Assembly: GCF_048569485.1 (NCBI RefSeq)
Contig: NC_134358.1
Span: 221,089,628 to 221,153,627 of the forward strand
Direction of reading: 5' to 3'
DNA length: 64,000 bases
From: Anomaloglossus baeobatrachus
Taxonomy: Eukaryota; Chordata; Amphibia; Anura; Aromobatidae
Shown here: in pieces, positions 22,048-31,877 of the stretch
Numbering within the stretch: position 1 is the first letter of the stretch
How the letters are laid out: every line of letters begins with the position of its first letter
Notes under the pieces: model-generated
Databases searched by the model: none
Told to the model about the DNA's origin: nothing
Seen by the model: only the letters and a program-made list of their open reading frames with translations
Position numbers and translations under genes: made by a program

Positions 22048-22271
22048 TTAGCTGCTCCTTTTGAGGCAGGAATGCAATGATGTTGAAATGTGTTTTGTGG
22101 GTTAAAGTTCATTTTCTTAGCCAATATTGACTTTGCAAGTAATTGCTGTTAAGCTGATCACTCTTTATGACATTCTGGAGTATATGCAAATTGCCATTAG
22201 AAAAACGTAAGCAGTAGACTTTGTAAAAATTAATATTTGTAGCATTCTCAAAACTTTTGGCCATGACTGTA

Positions 22272-22710
22272 CATGCTTCTGTGTGTACAACCTCCACTGC
22301 CGGGGAGTCAGCCCCACGTCTGGATGTACATACTACATGCATCTGTGTGTACAACCTCCACTGCCGGAGACAGCCCCACGTCTGGATGTACATACTACAT
22401 GCATCTGTGTGTACAACCTCCACTGCCGGAGACAGCCCCACATCTGGATGTACATACTACATGCATCTGTGTGTACAACTCACTGCCGGGGAGACTGCTC
22501 CACATCTGGATGTACACACTGTATGTATCTGTGTATACACCTCCACTGCCGGAGAGACAGTCCCACGTCTGTATATATACACTACAAGCATCTGTGTGTA
22601 CAACCTCCACTGCCGGGGAGACAGCCCCACGTCTGGATGTACATACTACATGCATCTGTGTGTACAACCTCCACTGGCGGGGAGACAGCCCCACGTCTGG
22701 ATGTACATAC
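22272..22710 (+). repeat. Minisatellite segment between the two Tc1 copies
   Basis: About seven units, clearly more diverged than the proximal array: 'ggggagactgctccacatctgg', 'cacactgtatgtatctgtg' and 'gtctgtatatatacactac' are private variants. The last units before 22711 are again near-consensus, because they belong to the second duplication block. Confidence 0.9.
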
Positions 22711-22885
22711 TACAGTCATGGCCAAAAGTTTTGAGACACTAAAATTATATTTTCACATGATCTGTTGCCCTCTGGTTTTTAATTGTGTTTGTCTGATGTT
22801 TACATCACATACAGAAATATAATTGCAATCATATTATGAGTACCAAAAGGTTATATTGACAGTTAGAATGAGTTAATGCAGCAAG

Positions 22886-23896
22886 TCAATATTTGCAGTG
22901 TTGACCCTTCTTCTTCAGGACCTCTGCAATTCTTCCTGGCATGCTCTCAATCAACTTCTGGATCAAATCCTGACTGATAGCTGTCCATTCTTGCATAAGC
23001 AATGCTTGCATTTTGCCAGAATTTGTTGGTTTTTGTTTGTCCACCCGTCTCTTGATGATTGCCCACAAGTTCTCAATGGGATTAAGATCTGGGGAGTTTC
23101 CAGGCCATGGACCCAAAATCTCTATGTTTTGTTCCATGAGCCATTTAGTGATCATCTTTGCTTTATGGCAAGGTGCTCCATCATGCTGGAAAAGGCATTG
23201 TTGGGCGCCAAACTGCTCTTGGACAGTTGGGAGAAGTTGCTCTTGGAGGACATTCTGGTACCATTCTTTATTCATGGCTGTGTTTTTAGGCAAGAATGTG
23301 AGTGAGCCGATTCCCTTTGCTGAGAAGCAACCCCACACATGAATCGTTTCAGGATGCTTAACAGTTGGCATGAGACAAGACTGGTGGTAGCGCTCACCTC
23401 TTCTTCTCCTAATAAGCTGTTTTCCAGATGTCCCAAACAATCGAAAAGGGGATTCATCTGAGAAAATGACTTTACCCCAGTCCTCAGTAGTCCACTCCCT
23501 GTACTTTTTGCAGAATATCAGTCGGTCCCTGATGTTTTTTCTGGAGAGAAGTGGCTTCTTTGCTGCCCTCCTTGAAACCAGGCCTTGCTCAAGCAGTCTC
23601 CACCTCACAGTGCGTGCAGAAGCACTCACACCAGCCTGCTGCCATTGCTGAGCTAGCTCGGCACTGCTGGTAGTCCGATCCCGCAGCTGAAACAGTTTTA
23701 AGATACGGTCCTGGCATTTGCTGGTCCTTCTTGGGCGCCCTGGAGCCTTTTTGGCAACAATGGAAGCTCTCTCCTTGAAGTTCTTGATGATGCGATAGAT
23801 TGTTGACTGAGGTGCAATCTTTGTAGCTGCGATAGCTGTTAGGCCATTTTTGTGCAGAGCAATGATGGCTGCACGTGTTTCTTTAGAGATAACCAT
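22886..23896 (-). CDS. Tc1/mariner transposase, DD35E, intact (copy 2)
   Basis: Identical in sequence to the transposase of copy 1: 336 residues from the ATG at 23896, or 347 from the alternative ATG at 23929. It has the same HTH, GRPRR motif and D147/D239/E275 catalytic triad. Two intact, identical genes 2.2 kb apart in the same orientation indicate a duplication too recent for drift, or gene conversion. Confidence 0.93.
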   Translation of the reverse strand: MVISKETRAAIIALHKNGLTAIAATKIAPQSTIYRIIKNFKERASIVAKKAPGRPRRTSKCQDRILKLFQLRDRTTSSAELAQQWQQAGVSASARTVRWRLLEQGLVSRRAAKKPLLSRKNIRDRLIFCKKYREWTTEDWGKVIFSDESPFRLFGTSGKQLIRRRRGERYHQSCLMPTVKHPETIHVWGCFSAKGIGSLTFLPKNTAMNKEWYQNVLQEQLLPTVQEQFGAQQCLFQHDGAPCHKAKMITKWLMEQNIEILGPWPGNSPDLNPIENLWAIIKRRVDKQKPTNSGKMQALLMQEWTAISQDLIQKLIESMPGRIAEVLKKKGQHCKY

Positions 23897-24050
23897 GGTT
23901 AACTGAAGAGAAACAATGATACCAAGCACCAGCCTCCTTTTAAAGTGTCCAGTGGTTTCATTCTTACTTAATCATGACTGATTGATCGCCAGCCCTGTCC
24001 TCATCAACACCCACACCTGTGTTAATGGAACAATCACTAAAACAATGTTA

Positions 24051-24272
24051 GGCCGGTTTCACACATCCGGCTTTTTGCCGTTTTGCCGGATGCGGCGCTC
24101 TCCCGTACAGTTAATACAGTACAATGACAGCGCAACAAGCGCCGGTCACATGCTGTCATGTGACCGGCGCATGTGACCCGGAAGTTACAGCGCTGTCATT
24201 GTACTGTATTAACTGTACGGGAGAGCGCCGCATCCGGCAAAACGGCAAAAAGCCGGATGTGTGAAACCGGCC
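24051..24272. mobile_element. Palindromic MITE nested in Tc1 copy 2
   Basis: Duplication counterpart of the 222-bp foldback at 21826-22047, with the same TTA flanks and 83-bp arms. Its presence in both copies shows that the MITE inserted into the Tc1 element before the segmental duplication. Confidence 0.85.
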
Positions 24273-24995
24273 TTAGCTGCTCCTTTTGAGGCAGGAATGC
24301 AATGATGTTGAAATGTGTTTTGTGGGTTAAAGTTCATTTTCTTAGCCAATATTGACTTTGCAAGTAATTGCTGTTAAGCTGATCACTCTTTATGACATTC
24401 TGGAGTATATGCAAATTGCCATTAGAAAAACGTAAGCAGTAGACTTTGTAAAAATTAATATTTGTAGCATTCTCAAAACTTTTGGCCATGACTGTACATG
24501 CTTCTGTGTGTACAACCTCCACTGCCGGGGAGTCAGCCCCACGTCTGGATGTACATACTACATGCATCTGTGTGTACAACCTCCACTGCCGGAGACAGCC
24601 CCACGTCTGGATGTACATACTACATGCATCTGTGTGTACAACCTCCACTGCCGGAGACAGCCCCACATCTGGATGTACATACTACATGCATCTGTGTGTA
24701 CAACTCACTGCCGGGGAGACTGCTCCACATCTGGATGTACACACTGTATGTATCTGTGTATACACCTCCACTGCCGGAGAGACAGTCCCACGTCTGTATA
24801 TATACACTACAAGCATCTGTGTGCACACCTCCAGTGTCAGAGAGATGGCCCCACATCTGGATGTACACACTGCATGCATCTGTGTGTACACAACTGCTGG
24901 GTATATAGCCCGACGTCTGGATGTACATACTATATGTATCTGTGTGTACACCTCCACTGTTGAGGAGACAGCCCCGCATTTTGATGAATATGCTA

Positions 24996-25625
24996 CAGTT
25001 TTCCCAAAAATAAGACAGTCATATTTGTTTTATTTATTTTTGCCTCGAAAATTGCGCAGGCCTTTATTGGGGAAACACTGGTTGGGGGTAAGTTTACCAC
25101 CTGAAAAAGCAGACACCCCCCCCCACCTCAGGAGAACCATACTTACCAAACATCTGCGTCGCACCCAAGTCCTAAGCGCACACTCCCTGAAGTTTCTTGT
25201 CTTTTTCACAGGGGTCCTGCTTCTGGACAGCCGGCACACACACGTCATACACACACACAAACACACATCCAGGGATACCGCACTGCTTCTGGCAGATAGG
25301 GACCTGAGATGCTGTGAACGCGAGGACCTGTGGTGGAACGCAGTCTTCGATGCGTGTATATGTATGCGTTCCACCACAGGTCCTCACGTTCCATAGTATC
25401 CCGGTCTTGTAAGTATGATTGTGCGATTTTCTTGTCTTCTTTCTTTTGGGGGGTGTTTGCTTTCTTTAATGAAGTGTCCTACAGAATTCTTTAGCTTTTT
25501 AAGCTGCATGGATACTTCACTATTGAATCGCAACTAGGGCTCATTTTTGGGGTAGGGCTTATATTTAAGCCTTACTCCAAAAAGACTGATAATTCCTGCT
25601 AGGGCTTCCTTTTCGGAAAACACGG
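24996..25625. mobile_element. TA-flanked mariner-like MITE inside the array
   Basis: The ends are CAGTTTTCCCAAAAATAAGA and ...TTTCGGAAAACACGG, with TA on both sides (24994-24995, 25626-25627). They resemble a widespread vertebrate non-autonomous mariner whose ends read 'ccgtgttttcccgaaaataag'. It sits at the same TA of the repeat unit (ta-catgc) that the Tc1 element used. The interior holds a separate hairpin (25315-25393) and no reading frame of note. Confidence 0.65.
25315..25393. repeat. Short strong hairpin, ~27-bp stem
   Basis: The arms 'aggacctgtggtggaacgca' and 'tgcgttccaccacaggtcct' are exact inverses; the stem extends outward through gaacg/cgttc with one mismatch. The loop is about 22 nt. 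It looks like a miRNA-type fold by shape alone, but it lies inside a MITE and is more simply explained as a nested foldback. Confidence 0.7.
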
Positions 25626-26019
25626 TACATGCATTTTGCGTACCCCTCCACTGTCGGTTGCCAGGAAAACAGCCCCACATCTGGATATACATACTGAATG
25701 CATCTGTGGGTACATGTCCACTGCCAGCAAGAACAGACCCACATCTGGATGCACATAGTGTATTTATCTGTGGGTGCACCTCCCTGCCAGCGAGACAGCC
25801 ATACATATGGATGTACATACCGCATGCATCTCTGTGTATACCTCCATTGCTGGCCGCCGGGGAGACCGAGCCATGTCTGGATGTACATACTACATGCATC
25901 TGTATGTACACCTCCACTGCCGGGGAGACAGCCCAGTCACGCACTGCCTGCTCACATAAGGAGATGCTGCCCGTGCTCACGATCACATACCCCAAATCTC
26001 AATGTTCACTGCAGCCTTA

Positions 26020-26555
26020 TGCGGGCGTCACACGAGGCGATCTATCGGGCGATAGGTCGTCAGGTCATGGTTTTTGTGACGCACATCCGGCTTCGTTGGC
26101 GACGTCCCGTGTGACACCTACGAGCGATCGCAAATCAGTGACAAATCGTGTACTTGTTTATTTTTAAAAAATGGTTTATTTTACTTTGTGCAGGTTGTTC
26201 ATCGTACCCAGGGTAGCACACATCGCATTGTGTGACACCCCAGGAACGATGAACACAGCTTACTTGCGTCCCGCGGCTATGCGGAAGGACGGAGGTGGGT
26301 GGGATGTTTACGTCTCGCTCATCTCCGCCCCTCCGCTTCTATTGGCTGGCCGCTGTGTGACGTCGCTGTGATGCCGAATGACCCACCCCCTTCAGGAAGT
26401 GGATGTTCGCCGCCAACAGTGACGTCGCTCAGCACGTAAGTACGTGTGACGGGGGTTAAACGACTTTGTGCGACACGGGCAGCGATTTGCCCGTGACGCA
26501 CAAACGACGGGGGCGGGTACGATCGCACGATAGATCGCATCGTGTGACGCCCGCA
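26020..26555. mobile_element. MITE, family M1-related (copy c)
   Basis: A 536-bp element with inverted ends TGCGGGCGTCACACGAGGCG / ...TCGTGTGACGCCCGCA and a TTA duplication (26017-26019, 26556-26558). The interior shares the M1 blocks ('gacgcacatccgg', 'gtagcacacatcgcattgtg', 'ctattggctggccgc'), but the termini differ from the other M1 copies, so this is a subfamily. The clear TTA duplication favours PIF/Harbinger. Confidence 0.75.
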
Positions 26556-26558
26556 TTA

Positions 26559-27030
26559 CACCTGCAAACTACACCATGTACATGGCATCACTACCTAGAT
26601 ATAGGACATCACTGCCTACACACAACCATGCAAGTGTACTTATAAACATACAGGGGACCAGAGCTGTGTATGCTGTATATTGTGCAGTACAGGTGTGAGT
26701 AGTGCATGCATGTGCGTGTGTATATATTTACACACACTGCTACTTACTGTAGATTTATATGTTTTCAGCACAGTTTTCCTTTAAAACTTCACACCCACTC
26801 TCTGGAAGAACACACTATCCCTGTTATCACACTATCAGTACCTGCATGCTAATACCACTCTATATAGGTAGACTGCCTGTATAAATGCCTGTCTGTATAC
26901 AAATACAACCTGTAAGATACATGCTGAATTATCTGTCTAGAAATACCGGTGTGCATACGAATATATATATATCCACCACACACATGTATTGTACATACAC
27001 TTAGCCTTCTGCGGTAATGGTAATTACAAA
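26559..27030. other. No gene recognised
   Basis: AT-rich unique sequence with short alternating purine/pyrimidine stretches (tgtgcgtgtgtatata near 26710; tatatatat near 26962). No frame, RNA or repeat family is supported. Confidence 0.4.
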
Positions 27031-27034
27031 GTCA

Positions 27035-27905
27035 TTGCCCTGTTGTCATCCTGGCCCCTGCCCTGTAGTACAGTAGTACTTGCCCCCCTGTTCTGTAGTG
27101 TTACTTTCTCCGCTGTACCCTGTCCTAGCATACTTGACCCCCTGGCCCCTTCCCTGTGGTAATACTTTGCCCTCTGCCCTATAGTCATACGTGTCCCCCT
27201 GTCCTGTAGTAAGATTTGTCGGCCTGTCCTGCAGTAGTACTTGCCCCCCCTGCCCTGTGGTAATACCCCCTCTGACCTGTGGTAATACTCATCCCCACCT
27301 CCCCGCTCTGGTAATACTCGCCCCCTCTGCCCTGTGGTAATACTCACCCCCTCTGCCCTGTGGTAATACTCGGCCCCCCCGCCTCTGTGGTAATATTTGC
27401 CCCCCCCCCCTTCCCGCTCTGAGGTAATACTCGCCCCCTCCCCTGTCGTAATATTTGCCCCCCCTTCCTGCTCTGAGGTAATACTCGCCCCTTCTGCCCT
27501 GTGGTAATACTCGCTCCCCCCGCCTCTGTGCTAATACTCGCCCTCTCTGCCTTGTGGTAATACTCACCCCCCCCCCCCCCCCGCTCTGTGGTAATACTTT
27601 ACTCACCCCCCTCCTCCCCGCAGTGGTAATACTCGCCCTCTCTGCCCTGTGGTAATACTCACCCCCTCTGCCCTGTGGTAATATTTGCCCCCCCCTTCCC
27701 GCTCTGAGGTAATACTCGCCCTCTCTGCCCTGTGGTAATACTCACCCTCTCTGCCCTGAGGTAATACTCACCCCACCCCCCCTCCCCGCAGTGGTAATAC
27801 TCACCCTCTCTGCCCTGTGGTAATACTCACCCCCCCTCCCCGCTCTGTGGTAATACTCGCCCCCCGCTGTGGTAATACTTCCCCCATCCCCCCCTGTGGT
27901 AATAA
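27035..27905 (+). repeat. C-rich minisatellite, ~26-34 bp variable unit
   Basis: Around thirty imperfect units of the form 'tgccctgtggtaatactcac' followed by a C run of 4 to 18. Unit length varies mostly with the C run. The minus strand therefore carries many clustered G runs, so G-quadruplex or i-motif formation is plausible. Long frames through it are repeat artefacts. Confidence 0.9.
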
Positions 27906-28009
27906 ATACTCATCAGCCCTCTTCTCACCCCATCAAGCAGACGTGCAGGTGTCAGGCTATCAGACTGCAGTGCTGAGCAGAGCAGCACGGGAGGCAGACG
28001 AGCCTGTGC

Positions 28010-29260
28010 CATGCAGTCACGCCCCCCTCCACGTTGAGTCCTCACACAGCATGTTACCATGACATGACACACAGCACACTCTTGTGAGCACCTCAGCCGG
28101 CAGTGACAGGGTGTCTGTACGGGGCTGTATTATATCAGGGCAGCGGGCGCAGCAAACACACGTGCTACATGTATGAGGCGCCCTCAGGCCAGTGAGGAGG
28201 AAGGAGAAGGCGGTAAGGCGCGGCAGCTGCACGGGGAGAGCGCGCAACCGCACAAGGTGACCTGGGAGGCGCCTTGTCTCGTGTAGCAGGCAGTGGGCGT
28301 GGCGGAGGCGGGCAGGCCGGCCTTGTTTACACAATAAGGACACGCCCCCTCCAGGAGCAGGGGGGGGTGCCGTCTGGCTGGCTGTCTGCGGCGGGGGATG
28401 GGAGGCGAGGCTGCTGCTGAACCCGAGGCGGCTGAGGTCAGCGCACTGATTGCACGGGCTCCTTGTCACTATTATTCAGGGCACGCTGCTCGCTGTCTGG
28501 GAGGAGGGCTGACATCACATTAACCCCTGCCGTACCGAAACCTGCCATGCTGCCCCGCGCTCTGCCCCGCAACAAGCCTGTCACATCCACAAATGTATCC
28601 TGGGGGGGGCAGCTGCAGAGCATGGCAACACCGCCCACCGTGCGGAGAGCTGAGTGTGGCTGCCACCGTCCTGCGCTCAGCCTCTGCTCGGATGCAGTAC
28701 TATGATTTGCTGCGCGTGTCTCCGGGTGCGGGATCGGTACAGTGTCATTTACGGCGGTGTCTCCGGGCCGGCACAGCCTCCTTAAGCAGTGTCTCCGGAC
28801 CGGCACCAGGACCGCTTCATTTACGGCGGTGTCTCCGGGCCGGCACAGCCTCATGTCGGGGTGTCTCCGGGCCGGCACAGCCTCATGTCGGGGTGTCTCC
28901 GGGCCGGCACAGCCTCATGTCGGGGTGTCTCCGGGCCGGCACAGCCTCATGTCGGGGTGTCTCCGGGCCGGCACAGCCTCATGTCGGGGTGTCTCCGGGC
29001 CGGCACAGCCTCATGTCGGGGTGTCTCCGGGCCGGCACGTGTCCTGGCCGGGGTGAGAGTTCAGCCGAGGTTGGTGTGGGCAGGCTGAGCAGCAGAGGAC
29101 GCTGGGTGGCAGCGCTGAGCCTCCGAGCAGCGGCTGAGTACAGAGCACAGTGGCCGCTGCGCCCGATCTCCGCAGCCTGAGCCTGCATCCCTGTGCCGAG
29201 CTGCCCGTGCTGTGGAAGGGGCACGGGTGGGCTCCAGTACCTGCACGGCCGGCCCTGATC
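28010..29260. promoter_or_regulatory. CpG-rich block, possible second CpG island
   Basis: High GC with many CpG dinucleotides (for example 'gcgcggcagctgcacgggga' near 28217 and 'gagcgcgcaaccgcac' near 28238), about 10 kb upstream of SOX4, outside any recognised transposon. It includes a 32-bp tandem array. It could be an unannotated promoter or regulatory island, or only a GC-rich tandem-repeat neighbourhood. No convincing exon is visible. Confidence 0.35.
28717..29038 (+). repeat. CpG-rich tandem repeat, 32-bp unit
   Basis: Six consecutive units from 28828, reading 'ggtgtctccgggccggcaca' then 'gcctcatgtcgg', plus a partial seventh. Degenerate precursors lie upstream from 28717. Because 32 is not a multiple of three, frames through it rotate; the predicted peptides are not meaningful. 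Confidence 0.92.
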
Positions 29261-29292
29261 TGGGGGACATTAGACTCACACGCCAGTATTAA

Positions 29293-29486
29293 AGGGGTTG
29301 TGCTTAGGTATAAAATGACAGATTTATTCACTCCTCAGATCCTGCGCTGCACTCGGTGATTGTCTGCAGCAGTGATGCACATCCCCAGTGTCCAGCAGCA
29401 ATGCTTTGCTGGAAGTGTGAGCGGTCAGCAGGCTCTGCCCGTCCGATGGTCAGGTGGTAGCTTTCTCTTTTCTTGGGAATACCCCT
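29293..29486. mobile_element. Short TTAA-flanked MITE
   Basis: A 194-bp element with ends AGGGGTTGTGC and ...GGAATACCCCT, and TTAA on both sides (29289-29292, 29487-29490). piggyBac-like by target; non-coding. Confidence 0.55.
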
Positions 29487-29810
29487 TTAATGATGTAAGG
29501 TTGATTCCAGCACAGTGTGCCCATAAACTCTCTGCATGATGTGCCCTCTGTCTTTGCTCCTGAGTAGCGATGGGCGAGCCCGCAGATATACGGAATCGGC
29601 AGGTCCAACCGGATTATTTTTTTTTTTAAATAAAAAAAAAAGAAAAACCCTGTTTGGACCGCACCTGATTCCTGATATCTTCTCGGACGCCAATCCCTAT
29701 AGAACTCTATGGGGACCCAACTCATGCGCTTTAAAATGGTGGTAGAAAGGTCTAGACTAGCAGGATTAGAGCAGGACCATTATACTTACCAAGTCTCTCG
29801 CGCAGCTGTG

Positions 29811-30494
29811 AGGGCACCGTCACACTTTAGCTCCAGCGATCCCACCAGCGATCTGACCTGGTCAGGATCGCTGGTGCGTCGCTACATGGTCGCTGGTGAG
29901 CTGTCAATCAGGCAGATTTCACCAGCCCCCAGCCACACATGGAAGCGATGCTGCGCTTGGTAAATAAGGTAAATATCGGGTAACCAAGTTTGGTACCAGA
30001 TATTTACCTTGGTTACCAGCGCACACCACTTGGCGCTGGCTCCCTGCACTCGTAGCCAGAGTACACATTGGGTTAATTAGCAAACAGCTTCGCTTATTTA
30101 CCCGATGTGTACTCTGGCTACCTGTGCAGGGAGGTGGCACTGGCAGCCTGAGAGCAGCGTATGCTAGTAACCAAGGTAAATATCGGGTAACCAAGCAAAG
30201 CCCTTCGCTTGGTTACCCGATATTTACCTTAGTTACCAGCGTCCCCAGCTGTCAGAAGCCAGCTGCCTGCACATTCAGATCGTTGCTCTCTCGCTGTCAA
30301 ACACAGCGATGTGTGCTTCACAGCGGGAGAGCAACGTCCAAAAAATGAACCAGAGCAGTGTGTAACGAGCAGCGATTTCACACCAGGGGCCAGATCGCTG
30401 CTCAGTGTCACACACAGCGAGATCGCTAATGAGGTCACTGGTGCGTCACAAAAACCGTGACTCAGCAGCGATCTCGCTATGTGAGAAGTACCCC
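29811..30494. mobile_element. MITE family M3 (copy a) with internal palindromes
   Basis: A ~680-bp element with inverted ends (AGGGCACCGTCACACTTTAG / ...ATGTGAGAAGTACCCCT). The inside is a series of palindromic blocks such as 'ggtaaatatcgggtaacc' facing 'ggttacccgatatttacc'. A second copy lies at 39102-39959 with a clear TTA duplication. Confidence 0.7.
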
Positions 30495-30496
30495 TA

Positions 30497-30860
30497 AGGC
30501 TATGTGCCCACGGGACAGCGTACCCACGGACTTTGCCGCAGCTATCCATTGCTGCAGGATTCGAGCATTTTGTTGTGGTAAACCTGTGAAACAAGTGCGG
30601 AAATACCGGCGGATGTCCCACCCTCTATCTCCATAGTGGAAAGGCGGGACATCTGCAGATATTTCCACATTCGAAATCTGTAGCATTTTCCGCAGCCGCA
30701 CATACCGCAGCATTGATACAGCACTCACCAAATCCCATAGGTTAACATGGGGAGTGTCTGTACTTGTGCAAACCTGCGGATTTATCTAGAAAATCCAGAT
30801 AAATCCGCAGGTTTTTCGCAGCAAAATCCACGGATACGTTGTCCCGTGGGCACATAGCCT
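30497..30860. mobile_element. MITE family M4 (copy a)
   Basis: A 364-bp element with near-perfect inverted ends (AGGCTATGTGCCCACGGGAC / ...GTCCCGTGGGCACATAGCCT) and TA on either side (30495-30496, 30861-30862). It sits directly against the right end of the M3 copy. Non-coding. Confidence 0.8.
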
Positions 30861-31173
30861 TACACTTCTCATTACCCCCATACATATTCACTGCTTCTTC
30901 CACCCTCCAGCAGTCCTGACATTTGTGATTGGTTGCAGTGAAACCGCGCCCCCACCTTGTGTGACAGCATGTTTGACTGCTTGGAATCACAGGTCAGTGG
31001 TGTAAATATAAATAAAAAATTGGGGCAGGGTCTCCCAATATTGTGATTCCCAACACAGATAAAGCTACAGGCTGCAGCCCCCAGCAATGTGTTTATCTTG
31101 GTTGTGTATCAAAATTAGCCTTTTTTTTCCCCCCGAAGATGCAGATTTGGTGCAGGAATATGGTGTATAAATT

Positions 31174-31281
<108 letters not shown>

Positions 31282-31319
31282 TGATGCATACGCCGGCGGT
31301 CACTTCCAGGTAATCAGCG

Positions 31320-31873
31320 CTGCATCGGAAATGATGGTCATGCTGGTATCTCGTGCACTTCGCTTGGGCGCCCAGACCTACAGGGTTCCTTGACCAGGGA
31401 ACCGTGCGACAGCCACAAGCAGTGCAGGGCCGAAATCACGGCCGACCTCAAGGCCCTGCACTCTGCCACTGCTAGGCCGAAAAACCCAGAGGCGCCGCCA
31501 GGTCTTAGAAGCTCCTGGCTCCACCGGTAGGCCTGCAATTTTCAGACATGGGGAACTCCTTTCCAAGGTCTCCTCTCCTGAACAGGAAACACAAAAGTGG
31601 AGCTGGGGAGAGGTACCACCCCTTTTATTTTCATATGGGTTTCCTGTTCAGGATGGGCGGATCCTCTCTCTCACGGTGGTGCTGTCATGGCGAAGGGTAA
31701 AAATAGGCACACTTGTGTGAGAATTCCACTATTTCAGCACATCAGAGGCTTCCCACACGCGACATGGCATCAGCCGATTCCAGACAATTTTACGTTCAAA
31801 AAGTGAAATAGCGCTTCTTCCCTTCCGAGCCTTGCCGTGTGCCCAAACAGTAGATTTCCACCACATATATGGG
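31320..31873. repeat. Unclassified dispersed repeats flanking the piggyBac-like element
   Basis: 31540-31700 contains inverted copies of 'ctgaacaggaaac' (31577 and 31642), suggesting a small foldback. 31725-31873 is an inverted copy of a module found further on (compare 'ttcccttccgagc' with 'gctcggaagggaaggagcgc' near 32690). No coding content. Confidence 0.5.
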
Positions 31874-31877
31874 TTAA

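Larger units (their letters stand above)
20488..22269 (-). mobile_element. Tc1-like DNA transposon, complete (copy 1)
   Basis: A 1,782-bp element with perfect 24-bp terminal inverted repeats starting CAGTCATGGCCAAAAGTTTT. It is inserted at TA (20486-20487; duplicate at 22270-22271) inside a minisatellite unit; neighbouring units show the empty site 'catactacatgc'. It carries one intact transposase gene on the minus strand and a 222-bp MITE between the transposase 5' end and the right terminus. All parts needed by the family appear to be present. Confidence 0.95.
22713..24494 (-). mobile_element. Tc1-like DNA transposon, complete (copy 2, duplication product)
   Basis: Base-for-base counterpart of the element at 20488-22269, offset by 2,225 bp, with the same 24-bp inverted repeats and TA duplication (22711-22712, 24495-24496). 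Because the flanking array variants are also duplicated, this copy does not represent an independent insertion. Confidence 0.95.
20374..24823 (+). repeat. Perfect 2,225-bp tandem duplication (20374-22598 and 22599-24823)
   Basis: Two head-to-tail blocks that I read as identical, each containing minisatellite units, one Tc1-like element and its nested MITE. Identity ends after 'aagcatctgtgtg' at 22598/24823. Private variants flank both Tc1 copies equally ('ccactggcgggg' on the left, 'catgcttctg' and 'ggggagtcagc' on the right), so the second Tc1 arose by duplication, not by a second transposition. Unequal exchange within the array is the obvious mechanism; an assembly duplication is the alternative. 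Confidence 0.9.
24497..25935 (+). repeat. Diverged distal end of the minisatellite
   Basis: Units become progressively less like the consensus with distance: 24497-24993 still aligns well, whereas 25628-25935 keeps only phrases such as 'cacatctggat-tacata-tg' and 'gtacacctccactgcc'. The array is interrupted by the mariner-like MITE at 24996-25625. Old edge, young SOX4-proximal core. Confidence 0.8.
29565..31130. mobile_element. FB1 hAT-like element (copy c), right part missing, with nested MITEs
   Basis: Begins TAGCGATGGGCGAGCC at 29565 and proceeds as an FB1 left arm, interrupted by M3 (29811-30494) and M4 (30497-30860). It resumes at 30863 ('tgtgattggttgcagtgaaacc') and is lost at the (TA)n tract. 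The right terminus and its 8-bp duplicate are absent. Confidence 0.6.

Noticed and set aside
22713-24494. Second Tc1 element as an independent insertion
   Set aside because: Flanking private array variants are duplicated with it at a constant 2,225-bp offset, so duplication explains it.
27024-28072. Gly/Arg/Tyr-rich minus-strand proteins in the C-rich array
   Set aside because: Repeat translation artefacts; frames change with C-run length.
28593-29331. Possible exon in the CpG-rich block (195-codon frame)
   Set aside because: Most of the frame is the 32-bp tandem array; no splice sites or conserved domain could be identified.
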